Positions 58,479 to 64,000 of a stretch of 64,000 bases of DNA are shown in pieces. Positions within the stretch are counted from its first letter, which is position 1. Every line of letters begins with the position of its first letter. Origin of the DNA: Limnanthes douglasii subsp. nivea (taxonomy: Eukaryota; Streptophyta; Magnoliopsida; Brassicales; Limnanthaceae). The stretch lies in assembly GCA_036936605.1 (NCBI GenBank), contig JAUPFV010000004.1, positions 138,145,473-138,209,472 of the forward strand. Reading direction: 5' to 3'. The position numbers and the translations under genes are program-made. Below the pieces are notes generated by a model. The model was not told the DNA's origin. It did no database searches and saw only the letters and a list, made by a program, of their open reading frames with translations.

Positions 58479-60430
58479 ATAGTACTAACTTGAGAGTTTT
58501 TGGAAAAACATACGTGAGAGTTATTTGTGGCTCTATAATCTAAGAGTTGTTTGCAACTATAATCTGAGAGTTGTTTGTGACTATATAATCTGAGAGTTGT
58601 TTGTAGCTCTGATATTTATTTCGAAACATATATGAGAGTTGTTTGCAACTATAAACTGAGACTTGTTTGAAAAACATATCTGAGAGTTGTTTGTATCTAT
58701 AATCTGAGAGTTGTTTGCAACTATAATCTGAGAGTTGTTTACAGTTATAAAGTAGTTTTGTTGTTGTTCTCTTATAGAAGTTGTTTGTTTATTATCTGAG
58801 ATTTGTTTGTGACTCTATGTTTTAAGAGTTGTTTGCAATTATATTCTGAGAGTTTTTTGCAACTCTATTATCTGATATTTGTTTGTAACTATAATCTGAG
58901 AGTTGTTTGAAAAAATACTTGAGAGTTGTTTGAAAAAAATACTTGAGAGTTGTTTGTCACTCTATAATCTGAGAGTTGTTTGCAGCTATTATCTGAGAGT
59001 TGTTTGTGACTCTATAATCTGAGAGATGTTTGCAACTATAATCTGAGAGTTGTTTGGAAACATCTTTGAGAGTTGTTTGCAATAATAAACTGAGACTTGT
59101 TTGAAAAATATATTTGAGAGTTGTTTGCAACTATAATTTGAGAGTTGTTTGCATATATAAGGTAGTTTTATTGTTGTTCCCTTATAAACGTTATTTGTTT
59201 ATTATCTGAGAGTTGTTTGTGACTATATAATATTTGAGTTGTTTGCAACTATATTATCTAAGAGTTGTTTGGAAACATATATGAAAGTTGTTTGTAACTC
59301 TATACATTGAGAGTTGTTTGCAACTATAAGGTAGTTGTGGGGTTGGTCCTTTGTGGGAGACGTTTGTTATATACAGTGTCTGATTTATGTTTTTACAAGA
59401 AATATGACCATAAAACCAAGCTTCTACAAGTCCGGATTGTTGAGTCTTGTGAAACTGCTGAGAAAGAACAATATTGCTTCTTTCCACATCAAAGCTACGA
59501 GAAATACACCCTTCTACACGCTTTTGAAGGCGACTTCTGACCTCCGGCAGAGGCAGTTACCGAAGAGGATGTTTTATGTGAACATTCAGTTTATTATAGA
59601 GATGTTCTTAGTCGAGCAAGACGCCTTCCATTTTGGGTCAAAGCCGCTGAGGATAACGACAAACGATGTAAAGGATATTTTTTGGAAGTGTTTAGTGCAT
59701 GAAGCCTGTTATGGCTATGTTATCTTTTTTTATAAAAACGTTTGATCAGTGTAAAAAGTTTGTGAAGCATTCATATTTTGCAAAAAACTCTCAGTTCACA
59801 GTTACAAAGAACTCTCTTAATCTATTTTCAAACAACTATGAGGGGAGTAATATACAAACAATTCGCATTCCCTCGGTTGTAAAGACTCATGGAAAGGACA
59901 TGCAAACAACTCCCATTTCATCGATAGGTAAAGCAATTCGCAATGTCTGCACCAGTACTAACCTGAGAGTTGTTTGAAAACATACCTGAGAGTTGTTTGT
60001 GACTCTATAATCTGAGAGTTGTTTGCAACTCTATTATCTGAGGGTTGTTTGCAACTATAATCTGAAAGTTGTTTACAACTCTATACTGGGAGTTGTTTTC
60101 AACTCTATTATTTAAGAGTTGTCTCAATTCTATAATTTGAGAGTTGTTTGCAACTCTATTATCAATTCGCATTGTCAGTACCAATACTAACCTGAGAGTT
60201 GTTTGTGTCTCTATAATCTGAGAGTTGTTTGTGACTCTATAATCTGCGAGTTGTTTGCAACTCTATTATCTAAGAGTTGTTTGCAACTATAATCTGGGAG
60301 TTGTTTTCAACTATATTATTTGAGAGTTGTTTCAACTCTATAATCTAAGAGTTGTTTGTAACTCTATTATCTGAGAGTTGTTTGCAACTCTATTATCTCA
60401 GAGTTGTTTGCAACTCTATTGCAACTCTCA
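58478..60430. repeat. Large minisatellite, unit about 22-27 bp (GAGAGTTGTTTGCAACT...)
   Basis: Dozens of units of the form gagagttgtttgcaactata followed by atct, in two blocks (58478-59335 and 59955-60430). AGTTG-TTTG-CAACT in many units can form a small hairpin. Between and after the blocks (59775-59945, 60420-60700) the motif appears in the opposite orientation (CAAACAACTCGCAT type). Confidence 0.93.
59402..59745 (+). pseudogene. Fragment resembling plant mobile-domain / DUF1985-type transposon protein
   Basis: An open stretch embedded in the minisatellite: LLRKNNIASFHI, LRQRQLPKRMFYVNIQFIIE and FHFGSKPLRITTNDVKDIF. The pattern 'LP..., F.FG...I...DV..I' recalls the N-terminal domains carried with Ulp1-type proteases by large plant MULEs. 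It has no further domain and is repeat-flanked, so it is likely a relic. The family match is from pattern only. Confidence 0.35.
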
Positions 60431-61330
60431 GTTTCTACACAACTCGCATCCTCATTTAACACAATTCGCATGAATTCCTCTAACAACTCGCATTTCTGTT
60501 ATAAATGTCTGGATTTCACGTTAAAAATCAACATCGAATACACTAAAAATTAGTATATTACTAGTTAAACAACGATTAACACTTTAGATAAATTGTGTCT
60601 GTTACAAACAATTCACATTATTACAAACGTAAAAATGTAACCCGTATCGGGCATCGTCTTTCAAACACTTCCCATCCTCTTCCAAACAACTCGCATCCTT
60701 TATCACGCATGCCTGAACAAAAATAATGCCGAATCTATATATTGGATTAAGCCCAAAAGCACACCAACATACACTTCGAAATTAGTCAACATGCAAAATA
60801 ACACATATTTTAGAGAAAGTTATACCTGATAATTGTAACTCGTATCGTTTCTTCATCGGCCTACGTAAACTCAACGACGAGTAGTGGAAGGCTTCGTCGT
60901 TACTTGTTTCAGGGAAAGATACGACGGTTGAGAACGTCAGAAAGTACGATGGTGACTGAAGGCTAAGGGTTTGGGAGTTCGAAGGTTTGGAAATACGAAC
61001 AGAACAGTTGGCGAAGAGAGAGAAAAAAGAATGTCTTATTTAGAGTTTTAGTTTGGTACTACTAAAATATCTGATTGGGTTAAAAAAACTATAAGAAAAG
61101 AAGAAAATAGAAAATTAACAAACATTGAATATTAAATATGGGTTAAATAGTTGAAATGAATATTAAATATTAATAAAAAAATTAATATTAAATGACAGAA
61201 TAGAATAAGTACTTAAAGTGGGATTTCCCTATTTTCAAACCACGTTATCTATATTTATTGTCGCTGCATATGGACTACCTTATTCTATCAAAGTAAAACT
61301 GTATAGACATTATTATCAAACCACTTTATC
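60430..61330. other. Right flank of the minisatellite repeat
   Basis: Contains scattered CAAACAACTCGCAT-like units to about 60700, then AT-rich sequence. No gene seen. Confidence 0.5.
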
Positions 61331-61742
61331 TATATTTATTCTCATATTGACGTGGTTAATTAATATCATTTATTTTTTATTTTGTATATGAACAATATTG
61401 CAATTGAAGAGGAGATCCAATATTTGGTAAGCATAATACTTAAACCATGAAGCCCCCCGGTAGAATAATATCCCGTTGGTACAGACCCGGTGCGATCAGG
61501 GTAGATGAAACCTTTCATCGTACGCCTTTCCAGAATAATCTCTCTTCCTAAATTGTTCAAATAAATATACACTTTTACAGATGTATAAACAAATCTAAAA
61601 GCCTAGGACTAGTTTGACACCTTGTACAACAAGAAACTTCATACACTCAGAATAATGAAAGAATTATGCTCATCTAAAAAGCTAAAACCTTAGTTACATG
61701 TATGCCACTTGTATGTTGTGTCTGCACAGTCATAAGGAAAAC
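61330..61742. other. Downstream region of the DUF707 gene
   Basis: Probable 3' untranslated and flanking sequence of the minus-strand gene. The minus-strand frame 61366-61572 has no recognisable homology. Confidence 0.4.
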
Positions 61743-63967
61743 TCAGTGGTGGCGGTGTGGCCTATTATCTCTTCTGTGTCTTTTTGTTTGTCTCCTTTCG
61801 AACGGATCGGTCCATTCTTGGTCTTCCTTCACAGCTTGATCCCAACGCTCTTTAAACACTTGAAGCTCCCACTTTGATTGGCGTCTTATCTGCAACTCGA
61901 TACCCATGCGAGTTCCAATAAGGTGGCGTTCTAATATTTTATCCTACCTTAAGTCACCTATTTTGAATTTAATTTCAACCTAAACTCGAATCATTAAAAC
62001 AGTTTAGAAAATCAAACAAGCCAAGTCAGCCCAGGTTTCAAACGCTAGAAAACTGATGTTACAAACTTGGATCAACTTTGGCTTAGGAAACATAAAGATT
62101 CCTTCCATAATCTGGAAATGAAAAATCACTTTTAAGATACATTTGAGCGCTGGTCAAGGTTAACCTATAGAAGTATTATTTCGGTTCTGATTAAAAATAA
62201 CACCATTCCTTCTAAGTTTTAGCTTAAAGAAGACAGAAAACGAATACCTCAGTCCGTGAATCCAAGGGACCAGCACGTCCCTAAATATCGGGATAAGAAA
62301 CCAAAGTTAGAAGACTCTTAGAATAATAATAAATAGTTTAAATACAAAGACAGTACTCATAACAGATCTTTTATGACCGAACGACACATAGCGAGAATGC
62401 ACGAAGGTTTATAAATAACCTTTTCTCCAGGTTGTGCCCTTTCTCCAAGAGACTGAATACGTTGATGAAATACGTATTCGCTGTCAATGACTCCCACCTT
62501 TTCCGAGCGATCACCCTGAATAATTCACTCTTGTCAAAATAGTAAAGGTGATAAGAAAACGACGGCACGAGGATAAGTTTTTCTAAAACAAAGGTGGAGA
62601 AAAGTAATAATAGTTGCATAAGAAAATTTTCACCTGTGCACAATATCCGAGTTTCATATCCATTCCCCATCCATGAATAAGATCATTCTAAAGAAAAGGA
62701 AGAACAAAAAAGAGGGACAACGGGATTACGTACACAAGAAAAGAACATACAGCAGCAATCAATTCACAACAGCTAATAAAGGTTACCTGTAAAAGATGCC
62801 AGGCACAGTACCAAGCGGATCTTGTAAATACCGGAGCCATACCTTCAACAAATCTTTAAAAATCAAAACTAAATTAGTCGTATGTTACCCAAGTAAAGAT
62901 AACAACACTAAAAAACTAAGTTATAGCTTACCCAGAACAAGGTGGTCCTTCGCTATCATTAGTACACTTAGTACCATTAACAACTCGACCATCAATGATC
63001 CGCCTGCATTTTGCAAACCCTTTTAATATAAGCAATGCATTTTATTAAGTACATAACACCAACACTGCTTCACCTATGAACCGCCTTTGTTTTTGAACGA
63101 GCAGTAAATCTATGATGTATTTCAGGTGAATGTCGATCTAAAGCTGGCTGCGATATTTCTAGTCCTTCTGTTCTCATTATTTTCAAGTATCTGAAGAAAA
63201 TACTACACAAGTTATTACAGAATAACGAATAAAACGAAGCCAGAAAATTAACACGAGTGAACTTTACCTTCCTGGATCAAAATTGTTCACCCCTAAATCT
63301 TCATCCCAAAGAAATATGTAGTCGTAAATAGACACGATGTCTGGATGTAGAAACCGTTTGGCAAACCACCTTTATTGATGGGGGACGCAAATGTTAATCA
63401 TTCTTCTGAATAAAAAAGATTGTATAGAAATAAAATTCTTTCAGTAAGAAAACAATGAAGGACAGTTTCGATAGACTTCACCACTTTGTTTGATTATGAA
63501 CAACGATATGAACCGCCTTATCACTCCATTCCAAATCCGACCATTCGTTCAGGTTGCCATCATAATGGAACAAAATAATAGTAAAATTTTCTGGAAGAAA
63601 CTGAATTTCAAGAAGTTAGACAAAACACGAGAAGTGCTCATTAATCAGATTTTAGACATTGTAAAAGAAACAATACCTTTTGCACTATTGCATCGACGTT
63701 TCTCTTTTGCTTAATACCAACCGACATTGCAAGCAAGCTCCGGTTACTATACACATTAATCTGAAATTTAGCAATCGCCGTATGTCATGAATTCAGTGTT
63801 ATTATTGTTCAACCATTTATGTAATAACAAGTTCATATTGAGATATAGCATCTAACCTTAGATGACCTTGCACTAGTTGACCACAGAGGCCTTAACTCCA
63901 AATCCGTATTACTCCGAATGATACCTTGAGGTAAGCCCTTCAAGGATCCCCGAACCGTTTCAGATTC
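61743..63967 (-). CDS. DUF707 family protein (PF05212), 3' ten exons, 5' end outside window
   Basis: Ten minus-strand exons with GT-AG borders and consistent phases: 63967-63857, 63760-63677, 63600-63482, 63369-63268, 63190-63074, 63003-62932, 62853-62787, 62687-62634, 62515-62420 and 61889-61743. They encode 322 residues up to TGA at 61743-61745. Motifs in order: LPQGIIRSNTDLELRPLW, SVGIKQKRNVDAIVQK, FTIILFHYDGN, AKRFLHPDIVSIYDYIFLWD, EDLGVNNFDPGRY, EGLEISQPALD, EGMAPVFTRSAW, DLIHGWGMDMKLGYCAQ, GVIDSEYVFHQ and the C-terminal RRQSKWELQVFKERW. Plant DUF707 proteins ('lysine ketoglutarate reductase trans-splicing related') usually have an N-terminal membrane anchor, expected beyond 64000. The glycosyltransferase-like WDEDLG motif is kept. 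The biochemical role is not established. The last acceptor (GTTGCAG at about 61890) has a poor pyrimidine tract, so the final junction is the least sure. The gene looks intact. Confidence 0.93.
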
Positions 63968-64000
63968 CTACTTTGAATATAAAAAAAAAAGGTTGATTAT

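Overview
The window is transposon-dominated nuclear DNA of a flowering plant, most likely a eudicot. The evidence is AT-rich intergenic sequence, Ty3/Gypsy Tat-lineage retrotransposons primed by tRNA-Arg, Copia, Mutator-like and TRIM-type elements, two canonical plant tRNA-Gly(GCC) genes, and one multi-exon plant gene of the DUF707 (PF05212) family at the right edge. I see no CRISPR array, operon or prokaryotic signal.

Layout. 1-5128 is the left copy of a direct duplication; the right copy is 32327-37499. It carries an antisense-ORF (aORF) remnant of an old Tat element, an LTR-like promoter region, an internal 208-bp tandem repeat and a tRNA-Gly gene. 4980-6442 and 16973-17125 are the split pol of an old plus-strand Tat element. 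It is interrupted by a young, almost complete 10.5-kb Tat element (6443-16967) with 470-bp LTRs differing at 3 positions, a perfect 5-bp target duplication, a tRNA-Arg primer site and a polypurine tract. Its gag-pol is on the minus strand and a convergent plus-strand gene of two exons lies between integrase and the 3' LTR. 17690-19990 is the aORF of the old host element. 20500-28530 is another decayed Tat element on the minus strand with a minus-strand Copia pol inserted in it. 29336-34500 holds a further Tat remnant (integrase on plus, aORF on minus). 38187-40905 is a Tat 5' LTR, primer site and gag interrupted by a 1.2-kb non-autonomous LTR element. 42518-43132 is a LINE-type RNase H fragment. 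43880-51000 is AT-rich with minisatellites, a duplicated unit and a TRIM-like insertion. 51001-51790 is a second TRIM-like element. 52150-57720 is a decayed Copia element with a 1646-bp Mutator-like element (9-bp target duplication, long inverted fold-back) inside its reverse transcriptase. 57890-61330 is a large minisatellite-bearing repeat. 61743 to beyond 63967 is the DUF707 gene on the minus strand.

The most interesting biology is the Tat aORF. In the young element it is one 967-residue gene split by an 81-bp GT-AG intron. The intron lies at the same protein position in three older copies in this window: 81 bp in two copies that are duplicates of each other, about 83 bp in the third. This argues that antisense transcription and splicing are an old property of the family. 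Pol and aORF converge on short palindromic tandem repeats in all three elements where the junction is visible. The PR-RT frame of the young element also contains one in-frame UAG in a context close to the tobamovirus read-through signal.
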